Shown: positions 48,785 to 57,840, counted from the first letter of the stretch. The stretch is 64,000 bases of DNA from Pseudomonas alloputida (GCF_021283545.2 NZ_CP128540.1:375501-439500), one strand, 5' to 3'. Translations and numbers: made by a program. The notes: generated from the sequence alone by a model not told the origin.

Positions 48785-51085
48785 TCATCGATTTTCGCCC
48801 TGCCAGGAAGTGTCTGGCGCGGCAGCGTTGGCCAAACATAGCCAAGCGGAACCTGGGTCGAGCAGGGCGCTCAGCAGGTGGTCCAGATCCGTCTGCCGCG
48901 TAGTCAGGATAGACCTGCGCAGCACATCCAGCCGATCGGCTTGTGTGGCCAAGTGTGTCTGCCACGCCCATTCGGCGACATCGGCATTGGCCATGGCGGG
49001 CTCGTCGAATTGCCCAGCCAATGCCTGGCGAGCGGCCGGGTCAAGGGTGACGCCATGGCGCAGCAGGTTGAGCAGGTGGTCGAGCACCTGTGCCTGATCG
49101 GTGTGGGGGGATTGCACGCCGAACAGCAGCCCACCGACCCCCTCGACCTGACGAAAGGCGCTGAACACCGCGTAGCCGAGTTGCAAGTCTACCCGCAGGC
49201 GCTGGTAAACCGGCCCTTGCAGCAATTGGGCTAACAGGCGGCCCGCGGCCTCTTTTGCCGCCGGCAACGGGCAGAACAGCAGCAGGGCATGTTCGCTGCC
49301 TGGCACTTGGGCATGCTGCCAGCGGTGGTTTGCCCAGGTTGGCAGGGGGCTAGGTCGCGAGCCTTGCCCAGGGCACTGTTCCAGCGCAGCGCCCAAGGCC
49401 TTTAGCGCGGTATCCTCGAAGCCTGCGGCCATGCCATGCCACTCGGTGTGCAGCCACAGGCTGTCGAGTTGCTGCTGGGTCAGCGTGCAGGCAGGCACCG
49501 CTGGGGGCAGGCTACCCCGTACCGCGTCTGGCAGTTGCTTGAGCAGGGCCCTGATGGGGATCAGGGCCGGGGGCAGCGCCGTGCAGGGCAGCCAGCAACT
49601 GGCAGGTGGCTTGAGCATCAAGGCCAAGGCTTGTTCCACTGCCCGCAGCACTGCTGCTGGCAGGCCGGCGCAGTGCAACTGCCAGTATTCCCCGGCACTG
49701 CTGTACTGCAGTTGCACGGAGGCGCGGTCACAACGTTCCTGCAGTGGCGCCAGGGCCTGTTCCAGCACACGCTGTAACGGCTGGCGCATAGGTGAAGGTA
49801 CATGCCAGCGCAGGTACAGCGCTGCGAATTGGCGCGCGGGCGGAAGCTGGTCACTGATCTTCAGCGCTGCCGGCAGCGGTTGCGCCTTGGCATGGGGCAG
49901 GTCAGCCTTCAGCAATGGGTCGACTGGCAGCAGCTGCCAATCGCCATGGTCGGCACCTGGCAGGCTTTCCAGCAGGGCGCCAAGCGCCTGCAACCCTTGG
50001 GTATCCAGCTTGGCGAACGGCTGGCCAGTGCTGTCCCGGCGGGCCAACTCGAGCGCGCTGGCACTGTGCGCTCGGCTGTGCTGCAGTAAGCCGAATTGAT
50101 GGTTCAACTGTTCGCGGTCGGCCTGACGGATGAACCTGAACCAACCTTGCAGCAGGGCGCTGGCTTCGTCCGGGCAAGCGTCGGCACTGAGCTTCAGGTC
50201 AAGGTGCCACAGCAGCTGACCGGCGAACGCATACAGCCTTTCGGCTGTGAAACGTCGTAGCCAGCCACGCTCGCGAAGCGCGCCCAGCCAGGTACCTGGG
50301 CGGCTGTCCTCCAGGTAAGCGATCAGCAGTTCCAGGGCGTGCTCGGCACCGCTGGGGAGGCTTTGGTGCGTGAAGGTCAAAGCGCTAGCCATTGCTGGCA
50401 GTGGCGGCGGCAGTATTTGCGGCACGCGCTCACCTGCAGCGAACAGTTCGGCCTGCTGCCGGGCAAGGCGTTCAAGTTCATCCAGCGGCTGCGGACCGCA
50501 AAGGCTCAGGCAGATCTGGCCGCCTTGGTAGAAGCGTTGATGAAAGCCCGCAAGCGCTTGCTGGAAGGCCGCATCGTGCAAGGCCAGGGTGTATCGATTG
50601 CCAGCATGAAAAGCGCCCAGTGGATGCCTGGCTGACACTGACTGCAGCAAGGCGAACTGCTGTTGGGCCGTTGGATTGCGCGACCAGGCGATGAATTCGG
50701 CATGGATCACTTCGCGTTCACGGCGTTGGCGTTCGATGCCCAGATCCGGTTCTGCCAGCATTTGGCACAGGCGCTCGAGACCGCCACCGAGCGCGTTGGG
50801 TGGCACCTCGAAGAAAAAGTCGGTGGCGCGTTCGCGGGTGCTGGCGTTGACCTGGCCGCCCAGGGCTTGCACGTAGCGCATCAGGCCGTCTTCCAGCGGG
50901 AAGCGCGGGGTACCGAGGAAGAACAGGTGTTCGAGGAAGTGCGCCAGACCGGGCCATTTGGCAGGTGCGTCGTGGCTGCCCGCGTGCACCCGCAGTGCGG
51001 CGGCCGAGCGCTTGAGGCGCGGGGCGTGGCGCAGGGTCAGTTGCAAGCCGTTGGCGAGGGTGAGTTGGCGGATGGCGTCAGGCAT
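48785..51085 (-). CDS. pqqF: PqqF, M16 zinc peptidase
   Basis: A 766-residue M16-family (insulinase-like) metallopeptidase that trims PqqA. The inverted zinc motif is in PGLAHFLEHLFFLG (HxxEH, about residues 49-53), with the distal Glu further downstream. The product starts MPDAIRQLTLANGLQLTLRH at ATG 51085. It precedes pqqA by about 160 bases, giving the Pseudomonas order pqqF-A-B-C-D-E. An open frame 44 codons longer upstream crosses REP sequence and is not used. Confidence 0.93.
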   Translation of the reverse strand: MPDAIRQLTLANGLQLTLRHAPRLKRSAAALRVHAGSHDAPAKWPGLAHFLEHLFFLGTPRFPLEDGLMRYVQALGGQVNASTRERATDFFFEVPPNALGGGLERLCQMLAEPDLGIERQRREREVIHAEFIAWSRNPTAQQQFALLQSVSARHPLGAFHAGNRYTLALHDAAFQQALAGFHQRFYQGGQICLSLCGPQPLDELERLARQQAELFAAGERVPQILPPPLPAMASALTFTHQSLPSGAEHALELLIAYLEDSRPGTWLGALRERGWLRRFTAERLYAFAGQLLWHLDLKLSADACPDEASALLQGWFRFIRQADREQLNHQFGLLQHSRAHSASALELARRDSTGQPFAKLDTQGLQALGALLESLPGADHGDWQLLPVDPLLKADLPHAKAQPLPAALKISDQLPPARQFAALYLRWHVPSPMRQPLQRVLEQALAPLQERCDRASVQLQYSSAGEYWQLHCAGLPAAVLRAVEQALALMLKPPASCWLPCTALPPALIPIRALLKQLPDAVRGSLPPAVPACTLTQQQLDSLWLHTEWHGMAAGFEDTALKALGAALEQCPGQGSRPSPLPTWANHRWQHAQVPGSEHALLLFCPLPAAKEAAGRLLAQLLQGPVYQRLRVDLQLGYAVFSAFRQVEGVGGLLFGVQSPHTDQAQVLDHLLNLLRHGVTLDPAARQALAGQFDEPAMANADVAEWAWQTHLATQADRLDVLRRSILTTRQTDLDHLLSALLDPGSAWLCLANAAAPDTSWQGENR

Positions 51086-51138
51086 GGGGGCTCCGGTGGC
51101 TGCTCTCCATGCTAACCGATTTGTTTGCAGGCCCGGCC

Positions 51139-51206
51139 TTTTCGCGGGTATGGCGCCGGTATGAAAGGCAGCGCAAATCCCGTGGGAGCGGGCGTGCCCG
51201 CGAATG
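51139..51206. repeat. REP elements upstream of pqqF, one degenerate
   Basis: A degenerate left copy (TTCGCGGGTATGGC) and a good right copy, GTGGGAGCGGGCGTGCCCGC, are followed by a GGGCCGC-ATA-GCGGCCC hairpin (51207-51223) that can end davA transcripts on the minus strand. Confidence 0.8.
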
Positions 51207-51225
51207 GGCCGCATAGCGGCCCCTG

Positions 51226-52020
51226 TCAGCCTTTACGCAGGTGCAGCTCCTGGCGCAAATCGGTCAGGTAGGGAAACGTTCTGCGCCCCTGCACCACCCG
51301 CTCATGCTCGAGCTCTGCCAACAACTGGCACTCATCCCGCCCGGCCATGGCCAGCAAGCTGCCATCCGGGCCGATGATGCTGCTCTGCCCGCAATACTCG
51401 ATCTCGTCTTCCGCGCCGCAGTAGTTGGCATATACCAGGTAGCACTGGTTTTCCTGCGCCCGTGCCCTCACGGTCACCTGGCAGGTAAAGTCGTACGGCG
51501 TCATGTTCGCCGTCGGCACCAGGATCAGCTCGGCGCCGTCCAGCGCCAGGCGTCGGGCGTTCTCCGGGAACTCGATGTCGTAGCAGATCAGCAGGCCAAC
51601 CTTCCAGCCTTCCAGTTCCACCACCGGGAAGTGGTCCGCACCAGGGCTGAACATCGAGCGGTCCAGTTCACCGAACAGGTGGGTCTTGCGGTAATTGCTC
51701 AGGCTGCGGCCATGCGCATCGATCAGCTGCACGCTGTTGTAGATCGCCCCGTCATCGCCGCGCTCCGGGTAGCCATAGACAATGGCGATACGGTGCGCCT
51801 GGGCAATCTCCACCACCGTCATGGCTGCCGGGCCATCGGCGGCCTCGGCCAGGCGCTCGACCTGGGCCAGGCCGATGTTGTAGCCGGACAGGAACATCTC
51901 CGGGCACACCAGCAACTGTGCGCCGCGGTCGGCTGCCAACTGCGCCTGGTGGCGCAGCCGTTGCAGGTTGCCGGGCACATCCAGTGGCTTGGGTGCGCCC
52001 TGGTACAGAGCGATGCGCAT
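51226..52020 (-). CDS. davA: 5-aminovaleramidase / carbon-nitrogen hydrolase
   Basis: Nitrilase-superfamily amidase of 264 residues that hydrolyses 5-aminovaleramide to 5-aminovalerate in lysine catabolism. The catalytic triad is visible: Glu in VCPEMFLSGYN, Lys in NYRKTHLFGELD and Cys in LLICYDIEFPENARR. The protein starts MRIALYQGAPKPLDVPGNLQ at ATG 52020. It follows davB by 14 bases on the same strand. Assignment as DavA rests on that partner; the fold alone would fit other amidases. Confidence 0.9.
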   Translation of the reverse strand: MRIALYQGAPKPLDVPGNLQRLRHQAQLAADRGAQLLVCPEMFLSGYNIGLAQVERLAEAADGPAAMTVVEIAQAHRIAIVYGYPERGDDGAIYNSVQLIDAHGRSLSNYRKTHLFGELDRSMFSPGADHFPVVELEGWKVGLLICYDIEFPENARRLALDGAELILVPTANMTPYDFTCQVTVRARAQENQCYLVYANYCGAEDEIEYCGQSSIIGPDGSLLAMAGRDECQLLAELEHERVVQGRRTFPYLTDLRQELHLRKG

Positions 52021-52034
52021 GGTGCCTCCTTGTC

Positions 52035-53717
52035 TCAATCCGCCAGGGCGATCGGGCCGATTTCGTTGAACACATCGCCCGGGCCGGGGTTGTCGGGGTG
52101 GGTGTGGCCACCAAAGTGGTTCATGATACCCCACACCGCATTCAGCGACGTCTGCACCGCGCCTTCAACCCAGGCGGGGGTCCATGACACGTCGTCACCG
52201 GCAATGAAGATACCGCGCTGCTCCGCCGGCATGTCCTGCTGCATGAAGTGCGCGTACATGCGCTGGTTGTAGCGGTAATGGCCCGGAAGCGCGCCTTTGA
52301 AGGCGCCGAGGAAGTACGGGTCGGCCTCCCAGGAAACCGTGATCGGGTCGCCGATGATGTGCCCGGCGATATCGGTCTTCGGGTAGATCTTCTTCAGCGC
52401 ATCCAGGGCCAGTTGTACGCGCTTTTCCACCGGGTGCGGCAGCATCTTCAGCGCGTCGCTCATCCACGAGTACGACAGGCAGATCACCCCGGGCTTGTCG
52501 TTGCCGTTGTCGAACAGGTAAGTGCCGCGGGTGAGGCGGTCGGTGAGGGTCATGCTCAGCAGGTCACGGCCGGTTTCCGGGTCCTTGTCCTTCCAGAACG
52601 GGCGGTCGACCATGACGAAGGTTTTCGACGACTGCATGTAGCGGGTACGGTCCAGGGCCATCCACATCTTTTGCGAGAACAGCGATTCCTCGCAGTCGAT
52701 CTGGGTGGTCAGCAACCAGGTCTGGCAGGTGGCGAGTACTGCGCTGTAGTGGCGGGTATCGCCCCAGTTGTCGGTGACCGCCAGGCGGCCATCGGCGGCG
52801 CGGGCAATGCGCTTGACCCCGGTACGCGGTGCGCCGCCATGCAGCGTGCTCAGGCTGGTGCCCTCTGGCCAATGCACGCAGCGTTCCGTTACGTCGCGCC
52901 AGATGCCTTGTGGCACTTGTTCCACGCCCCCGACCACCAGGTGCTGGTGGTCGTCGCAGTTGGTCATCACCACGCGGAAGATTTCCAGCATCGAGTTGGG
53001 GAAGTCCGAGTCCCAACCGCCGGTGCCGAAACCGACCTGGCCGAACACTTCGCGGTGCTGGAAGCTCAGCTTGGCAAAAGAGCGCGAGGTGGCGACGAAG
53101 TCGTAGAAGGTGCGGTCGTCCCACAGTGGCACCAGCTTGTTCCAGAGTTCCTTCAGGCGCGGTACATCACGGTCGCGGATGGCCTGCTGGATATCGGCGA
53201 ACTGCGCACCGCTCTCCAGAGCATCGGCCCAAGCGTCGGCTACCTCATGAAACAGTTGCGGCAGGTCGGTGGGCTTCTCGGCGTAGTAGGTCTGGCCTTC
53301 CAGGTCGATCACCGTGCTGCCCGAAGCCGGGGTCAGCGGGTTGGGGAAGGGCTTGGTCTCCAGGCCCAGCTTGTCGACGTAGTGGTAGAAGGCGGTGGAC
53401 GACACCGGGAAGCGCATGCCACCCAGCTCGGCAACGATCCCGTCAGTGCCATTGAAGGCTTGCGAGCGCAGCCGGCCGCCCAGCTTGGAAGCCTCGTACA
53501 CCACCGGCTTGAGGCCCAGCTTCATCAGCTCGTAGGCCGCTACCAGGCCGGCGATACCGGCACCGACAATGGCCACCTCTTCCCCATGGCGCTCAGCCGG
53601 AATGCTGCCCAGGCCTGCCGGGTGTTCCAGCCAGTCGTCGAAAGCAAAAGGGAAGTCCGGGCCGAAAATGGTGATCGGCTTCTTGCCGTCGGCGGGGTGG
53701 CGGTTCTTCTTGTTCAT
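52035..53717 (-). CDS. davB: L-lysine 2-monooxygenase
   Basis: Flavin-dependent amino-acid monooxygenase of 560 residues that converts lysine to 5-aminovaleramide. The FAD-binding dinucleotide motif is EEVAIVGAGIAGLVAAYEL (about residues 45-63), then VVYEASKLGGRLRSQ and the C-terminal FAD block GIFIAGDDVSWTPAWVEGAVQ. The family also includes tryptophan 2-monooxygenases; coupling to davA and genus knowledge favour lysine. An Lrp-type regulator gene lies upstream in the same orientation. Confidence 0.92.
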   Translation of the reverse strand: MNKKNRHPADGKKPITIFGPDFPFAFDDWLEHPAGLGSIPAERHGEEVAIVGAGIAGLVAAYELMKLGLKPVVYEASKLGGRLRSQAFNGTDGIVAELGGMRFPVSSTAFYHYVDKLGLETKPFPNPLTPASGSTVIDLEGQTYYAEKPTDLPQLFHEVADAWADALESGAQFADIQQAIRDRDVPRLKELWNKLVPLWDDRTFYDFVATSRSFAKLSFQHREVFGQVGFGTGGWDSDFPNSMLEIFRVVMTNCDDHQHLVVGGVEQVPQGIWRDVTERCVHWPEGTSLSTLHGGAPRTGVKRIARAADGRLAVTDNWGDTRHYSAVLATCQTWLLTTQIDCEESLFSQKMWMALDRTRYMQSSKTFVMVDRPFWKDKDPETGRDLLSMTLTDRLTRGTYLFDNGNDKPGVICLSYSWMSDALKMLPHPVEKRVQLALDALKKIYPKTDIAGHIIGDPITVSWEADPYFLGAFKGALPGHYRYNQRMYAHFMQQDMPAEQRGIFIAGDDVSWTPAWVEGAVQTSLNAVWGIMNHFGGHTHPDNPGPGDVFNEIGPIALAD

Positions 53718-53906
53718 GAAATGACCTTGCCAGAGAGGCTGCGCGAGGAGCGGAGCCTGAGTATAGGAGATGCCTGGCTGTCATTTTAGGGAGTGGGGTG
53801 TTCGTAATTAAGGTGCAGAGTGTTGTCTGAATGTAGTTAGTTTCGTCGTAATGATTAAGCTTATGTTCATTAAGACGAGGCAGGCGGTCGGTAGATTCTC
53901 TGCCCC

Positions 53907-53932
53907 ATTCGCGGGTAAACCCGCTCCTACAA
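53907..53932. repeat. Single REP element
   Basis: One copy, ATTCGCGGGTAAACCCGCTC, followed by CTACAA, lies between the Lrp-type gene and davB without an inverted partner. Confidence 0.85.
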
Positions 53933-53970
53933 CCGGCCTCATCGATAACCCCACCCGAGCGCCAGCCCGT

Positions 53971-54432
53971 TCAAAGCGGCTGTCCACGGTCCACCTTGCT
54001 GCTGAGAATGATCGACGTGGTGGTTTTCTCCACCCCGTCGACACTGCCAATCTGGTCGAGCAACTGATCCAGCTGCTCGGGCGAGTCCGTACGCAGCCAG
54101 GCGACATAGTCGAATTCGCCGCTTACCGCACACAGCTGCTGCACCTGGCCCATGGCACTCAGGCGCCGCACCACGTCCTTGCCGGAGCGTGGCTGCACCT
54201 TGATCCCGACATACGCTTGCAACCCGCCGCCTATCACACTCTGGCCCAGGCGTACGCCATAGCCAGAGATAACCTTGTTTTTCTCCAGCCGCTCCAGGCG
54301 CGAATTGACGGTGGTGCGGGCGATGCCCAAATGGCGGGCGAGGGTGGCGACGCTTTCGCGGGCGTTGATCTGCAGCAGGGCGATCAGCTGGCGATCGATT
54401 TCATCCAGCGTGATGGAGCGGGAATCCGACAT
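53971..54432 (-). CDS. Lrp/AsnC-family regulator
   Basis: A 153-residue regulator with an N-terminal HTH (LDEIDRQLIALLQINARESVATLARHLGIARTTVNSRLERLEK) and a C-terminal RAM ligand-binding domain (GGGLQAYVGIKVQPRSGKDVVRRL, SGEFDYVAWLRTDSPEQLDQLL). It precedes davBA on the same strand by about 250 bases, so it is a good candidate for a lysine-responsive regulator of that pathway. The position is the only support for the target. Confidence 0.92.
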   Translation of the reverse strand: MSDSRSITLDEIDRQLIALLQINARESVATLARHLGIARTTVNSRLERLEKNKVISGYGVRLGQSVIGGGLQAYVGIKVQPRSGKDVVRRLSAMGQVQQLCAVSGEFDYVAWLRTDSPEQLDQLLDQIGSVDGVEKTTTSIILSSKVDRGQPL

Positions 54433-54619
54433 GGCGAGTCTCTACGGTTGGCCCGCTAGCCTAGCCAGCCTGTGCCAATCAGGGCAAGGCCAGGTACAGT
54501 CGATCACCGTTGACGGCGTCGGCTTGGCACTTTGGGTTAGAACGGCCGTGCATGTCCGAAGGCTGCGTCTTCGGCACTAATTCGGCATGATGAAGCGCTA
54601 GTCCAACGGGAACCTCAGC

Positions 54620-55174
54620 GTGAACCTTGACCACCTGCTCGAATGCTGGCGACTGGAAGTCTCCAACAAGAAAAGGCCCGGACGCCCTATCAGCCTGCTG
54701 TTCAACGTGCTGCGCCGCGCACGCAAGGACAACAAACTGCGTTTCCTCTTCGCCTATCGCCTGGCCCAGTACCTCGACGCCCGCGGCGGCCTTGCCCGGC
54801 GTCACGCCCGGCGCATGCAACAGCGGCTCAACCTCAAGTATGGGGTGGACATCGACATCGGCGCCCAGATTGCCCCTGGCCTGCGCATCGCGCACCTGCC
54901 GGGGGTGGTGATTACCCGGTACGTCAGCATCGGGCGCAACTTCTTCATCCGGCAGAACTGCTCGATCGGCATCAAGACCCTGGGGTTGCAGGAGTACGCA
55001 CTGCGCATTGGTGACAACGTGAGCATGGGCGCCAACAGTTGCATCGTTGCTGATCGCATCGACATTGGCGATGACGTAGTGATCGGCGCGATGTCGTTGG
55101 TTACGCGGGATATTCCGCCTGGCATGACCTTCTACAACCCACGGCAGGTCGAGATGCGTCCGGGAGGGGATTAA
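54620..55174 (+). CDS. CysE-like hexapeptide-repeat acyltransferase
   Basis: A 184-residue trimeric LbH-type acyltransferase resembling serine O-acetyltransferase. It has a short helical N-terminus (FAYRLAQYLDARGGLARRHARRM) and hexapeptide repeats through IDIGAQIAPGLRIAHLPGVVITRYVSIG and DNVSMGANSCIVADRIDIGDDVVIGAMSLV. It is shorter at the N-terminus than classical CysE (about 270). The start is GTG 54620. Alternatives are maltose/galactoside-type or colanic-acid-type acetyltransferases; no sulfur genes are nearby. Confidence 0.85.
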   Translation: MNLDHLLECWRLEVSNKKRPGRPISLLFNVLRRARKDNKLRFLFAYRLAQYLDARGGLARRHARRMQQRLNLKYGVDIDIGAQIAPGLRIAHLPGVVITRYVSIGRNFFIRQNCSIGIKTLGLQEYALRIGDNVSMGANSCIVADRIDIGDDVVIGAMSLVTRDIPPGMTFYNPRQVEMRPGGD

Positions 55175-55443
55175 CCAACAGCGGTACATTTGCGGACGTT
55201 GGCAGAGGGGATGGTGGAGCAGGCTGGGAGGGTTCTTATGGGTTTGCCCATGGTTGATGGCCATCGCCCGATGGACTGGAACGTGCAGTGGTGCGGCCTC
55301 CTTCGTTTAGCCCAGGCGCCGCGTTAGTGATGAGCGCACCGAACGAATACGCAAAGGCTTGAGGCAGTTGGCTCTGTAGCCAGCTTCCTGGCGTCCGTTG
55401 TCACGGGGCAGGCCCAGGTTCATTCATGGGGCTTGCTCATCTG

Positions 55444-55508
55444 TGAGCCGATTAGCGAGCATATTCGGCTCATTTTGTGAGCTGATAAGGGCGGCTATTC
55501 GGCTCATT
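55444..55508. repeat. GAGCCGA repeat cluster
   Basis: GAGCCGA at 55445-55451 and its complement TCGGCTC at 55465-55471 and 55499-55505 lie within 65 bases. The last two are part of 13-bp direct repeats TATTCGGCTCATT (55462-55474 and 55496-55508). This looks like an operator cluster left beside an integrase remnant. Confidence 0.6.
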
Positions 55509-55517
55509 GTCCGATCC

Positions 55518-55688
55518 TCAAGCTAGGGTGTTTGGCTTGAAGTATCGATAGGGCACCTTTCCGCGATTATCGGCGCGCTGGGTGACCGGCTTCTTGGTGG
55601 GGCTGATTTCGCTGAGATACCGTTTTAGCGCTACTTCCAAGGTCATGCGCTCGGCGCCGCTGCGCTGGATGTACGCGCCCCTGACCAT
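55518..55688 (-). pseudogene. Truncated phage-integrase N-terminus
   Basis: A 56-residue open frame on the minus strand starts MVRGAYIQRSGAERMTLEVA and continues LKRYLSEISPTKKPVTQRAD. The pattern LEVALKRYLSEISPTKKP is typical of the SAM-like N-terminal domain of tyrosine integrases; no catalytic domain follows. It lies just outside the tRNA-derived att site of the large element, so it is probably what remains of an earlier integration. The whole 55175-55740 stretch otherwise holds only the repeats listed here and the tRNA terminator. Confidence 0.6.
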
Positions 55689-55706
55689 TTATTTCTTGCG
55701 GGCATG

Positions 55707-55730
55707 AAAAAGCCGCGCAATCGCGCGGCT
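55707..55730 (-). terminator. Orphan tRNA terminator
   Basis: AGCCGCGC-AATC-GCGCGGCT is a perfect 8-bp stem; on the minus strand it is followed by TTTT, as expected for a terminator after the tRNA 3' end at 55741. The displaced half-tRNA now has no promoter on this side. Confidence 0.85.
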
Positions 55731-55740
55731 TTGTCGTATC

Positions 55741-55785
55741 TGGTGGGCCCACACGGACTCGAACCGTGGACCAAAGGATTATGAG
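55741..55785 (-). repeat. Attachment site: 3' half of tRNA-Ile2(CAT)
   Basis: On the minus strand these 45 bases read from the anticodon loop (CTCATAA, anticodon CAT) through TTTGGTC, the T arm CACGG-TTCGAGT-CCGTG, the acceptor TGGGCCC and ACCA. The 5' half is absent and the sequence departs at 55786. This is the displaced copy left when an element integrates into a tRNA 3' end; the intact gene should lie at the element's other end, beyond the window. The initiator-type alternative is unlikely given the loop and arm sequence. Confidence 0.85.
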
Positions 55786-55937
55786 CGAGCTAAGGTGGGG
55801 TTTCTATGTGTCGCTTACCGTTCCTGCTAATCCATAAAATCCAGTAAAAACAGCTAGTTTTCACGTTCCTTTGTTTTCCGGTGTTTCAGTCAGTACCCTA
55901 GTTTTTCGTCCGAAACGGGGAAGGAACGGGGAAGGCA

Positions 55938-57359
55938 ATGGCAAAACGTGCAAGGTTGACCGACCTGGAAGCTCATGCGGTCAAGACCAGGAAGTCGGAG
56001 CCAGTCGGTTCGCGAGGCAAAGGAACGTTGCTCCTGGAGCGCAAGGCATCCGGTGCCATTAACGCCTACTACCGGGAGAGAACGCCTACCAGCGATCAGC
56101 GTCTGCCGCTTGGCACGCTAGCCCGCAAGCCCCGACCAGGAACAGGCGAGCGAACATTAGATGAGCTGAGGTCTGATGCTATGCGCCTGGCTGGCGAGGT
56201 AGGGGCCGCAGGCGGGATTGGGAAGTACCTGGAGCAGTTGGCAGAGCACAGCGCGGCGATGGAGGTGGAAAGGCTTCGGCTACAGCGCCAGGCAGAGGCT
56301 TTGGCGCGGCGCGGCACCTTTGGTGAGCTGCTGGATAGCTACGTGAGCAAAATGGTGGCAGAGGGCAGGGTAAGCGCCAAGGAAATCGACAACATGTTTC
56401 GGCTGCATGTGAAAGACTACCATCCGGGACTGGTAGACCGTGCGGCTGCCGACATTGAGCCAGAGGACATACAGCTCATCCTGGCAGGTGTGTTGGGTCG
56501 TAAACCCAAGGGGCGGGGGATCGGCCATAGGGCTGCAGGGACATCGGCCAACGGCATGCGCACGACGTGCGACAAGCTCCGCCGCTACCTGCAAGCCGCC
56601 TTCAGCCATGCTGCAAAAGCCCACCTTGCTCCTGAGCGGATAGCCAATGAGGGCAAGGTATTTTCGATCCGCTCCAACCCAGTGAGGGATATTCCTGTCA
56701 CTCAAGGAACTGGGGCCGGTGACACCGAGTCGCTCACACCTGATGAGTTGGGAGCCCTTCTGAGGCACCTCGACACACTGCCCGTCAGGCACGCGGCGAT
56801 TGCCAAGGCAGCCATTTACCTGGGTGGTCAACGCCTCACCCAGCTATGCACTGTGCCTTGGGAGGCCGTCACAGACGACACGCTGTGCCTTATGGACGGG
56901 AAAGGGCGCAAGATGCAAGCGTGGGAGCATTTGCTACCGATCACCGAGCGAATCGGCCAGATCCTCGAGCCGCTGCTAGATGACCGCATTGGCCCTGGGC
57001 CTTTCTCGCTGACGCTCGGGAAGTCTGCTAATCCAAATACTGTCTCGGCCATGTTTATCGATGCAGGTCGATCACTTTCGGCAGCCGGTAAGTCCCGTGC
57101 GTTCACCTGGAAGAATGTCCGCGTGACGGCTGAATCACTCCTGGCACACCTGGGCGTCGGCGCTGAGGTGCGGGCTTGGCTGCTATCACATGGCCGCAGT
57201 GGAGTGCAGGCAAAGCACTACGACCGTTATAGCTACCTGCCTGAGAAGCGCGCGGCTCTGGAGCAGTGGGGTAGGTACTTAGATAGCCTGGTCAACGGCG
57301 ATTCACCTGCCAATGTGGTGTTGTTAACCCGCCGCTCAAAAAAATCCGACGAACGGTAA
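55938..57359 (+). CDS. Tyrosine-family site-specific integrase
   Basis: A 473-residue integrase next to the tRNA att site, with a divergent N-terminus (MAKRARLTDLEAHAVKTRKS), a SAM-like core-binding region (about 125-245) and a C-terminal catalytic domain. Catalytic candidates are Arg in AIYLGGQRLTQL, Lys in DGKGRKM, the Trp-for-His variant FTWKNVRVTAES carrying the second Arg, His in WLLSHGRSGVQ, and Tyr in KHYDRYSYLP. GGGGAAGG, twice repeated, precedes ATG 55938. The non-coding stretch after it (57360-57840) holds a palindrome and a hairpin. Confidence 0.92.
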   Translation: MAKRARLTDLEAHAVKTRKSEPVGSRGKGTLLLERKASGAINAYYRERTPTSDQRLPLGTLARKPRPGTGERTLDELRSDAMRLAGEVGAAGGIGKYLEQLAEHSAAMEVERLRLQRQAEALARRGTFGELLDSYVSKMVAEGRVSAKEIDNMFRLHVKDYHPGLVDRAAADIEPEDIQLILAGVLGRKPKGRGIGHRAAGTSANGMRTTCDKLRRYLQAAFSHAAKAHLAPERIANEGKVFSIRSNPVRDIPVTQGTGAGDTESLTPDELGALLRHLDTLPVRHAAIAKAAIYLGGQRLTQLCTVPWEAVTDDTLCLMDGKGRKMQAWEHLLPITERIGQILEPLLDDRIGPGPFSLTLGKSANPNTVSAMFIDAGRSLSAAGKSRAFTWKNVRVTAESLLAHLGVGAEVRAWLLSHGRSGVQAKHYDRYSYLPEKRAALEQWGRYLDSLVNGDSPANVVLLTRRSKKSDER

Positions 57360-57375
57360 GTTCGTCTCGATTGAT

Positions 57376-57396
57376 GGATATGTGGCCCACATATCC
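57376..57396. promoter_or_regulatory. 21-bp palindrome just after the integrase stop
   Basis: GGATATGTGG and CCACATATCC flank a single central C, a perfect dyad too tight for a stable hairpin loop. A further CATATCC follows within ten bases. It may be an operator or a recombination directionality-factor site. Confidence 0.5.
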
Positions 57397-57613
57397 GTGC
57401 ATATCCCCCAGAGCGATAACCAGAAAGCTAAAACCCTTCTAAATCAGCTGCTTGACCGGCTTCTCTCCGCTCTCTGCGCATTGTTTTAAGTGAGAAACCG
57501 TAGATACCATTCGATCACTGGATGACCTCCACGAACAGCTCTGAAACACCCGAATTAGACGGTGCTGACCGGAATGACTTCGTGGATTTGTGTGTACTGC
57601 AGGCAAAAAGAAA

Positions 57614-57636
57614 CCCCGGTATTTGCCGTACCGGGG
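57614..57636 (-). terminator. Hairpin terminator facing the integrase
   Basis: CCCCGGTA and TACCGGGG form an 8-bp stem with a seven-base loop; on the minus strand TTTCTTTTT follows. It would stop leftward transcripts before they run into int. No convincing gene was found in the 57360-57840 gap around it. Confidence 0.65.
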
Positions 57637-57840
57637 CTTATCAGATGAAGGCGATATCAGCGCCCTCCTGCGTACATGGAAAAACCAGTACACGTTCCGA
57701 GAGGTGAAGCGGTTGCAGAGATTTCGACTTGGGTCGTAAGCCCAGCCGGAACTGTATTGCGAGTGGGGGGGCCATGCAACATCTGCCTTCCACCCGTGCT
57801 CCACCGTCTCGGTTTTTCATAGCGCTTAGAGAAATCGACG

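Noticed and set aside
52248..53789. 513-codon plus-strand frame opposite davB
   Set aside because: Antisense shadow; DavB has all family motifs in the minus frame.
57439..57804. 121-codon minus-strand open frame after the integrase
   Set aside because: It crosses the terminator hairpin, has no ribosome-binding site I can see and no recognisable motif.
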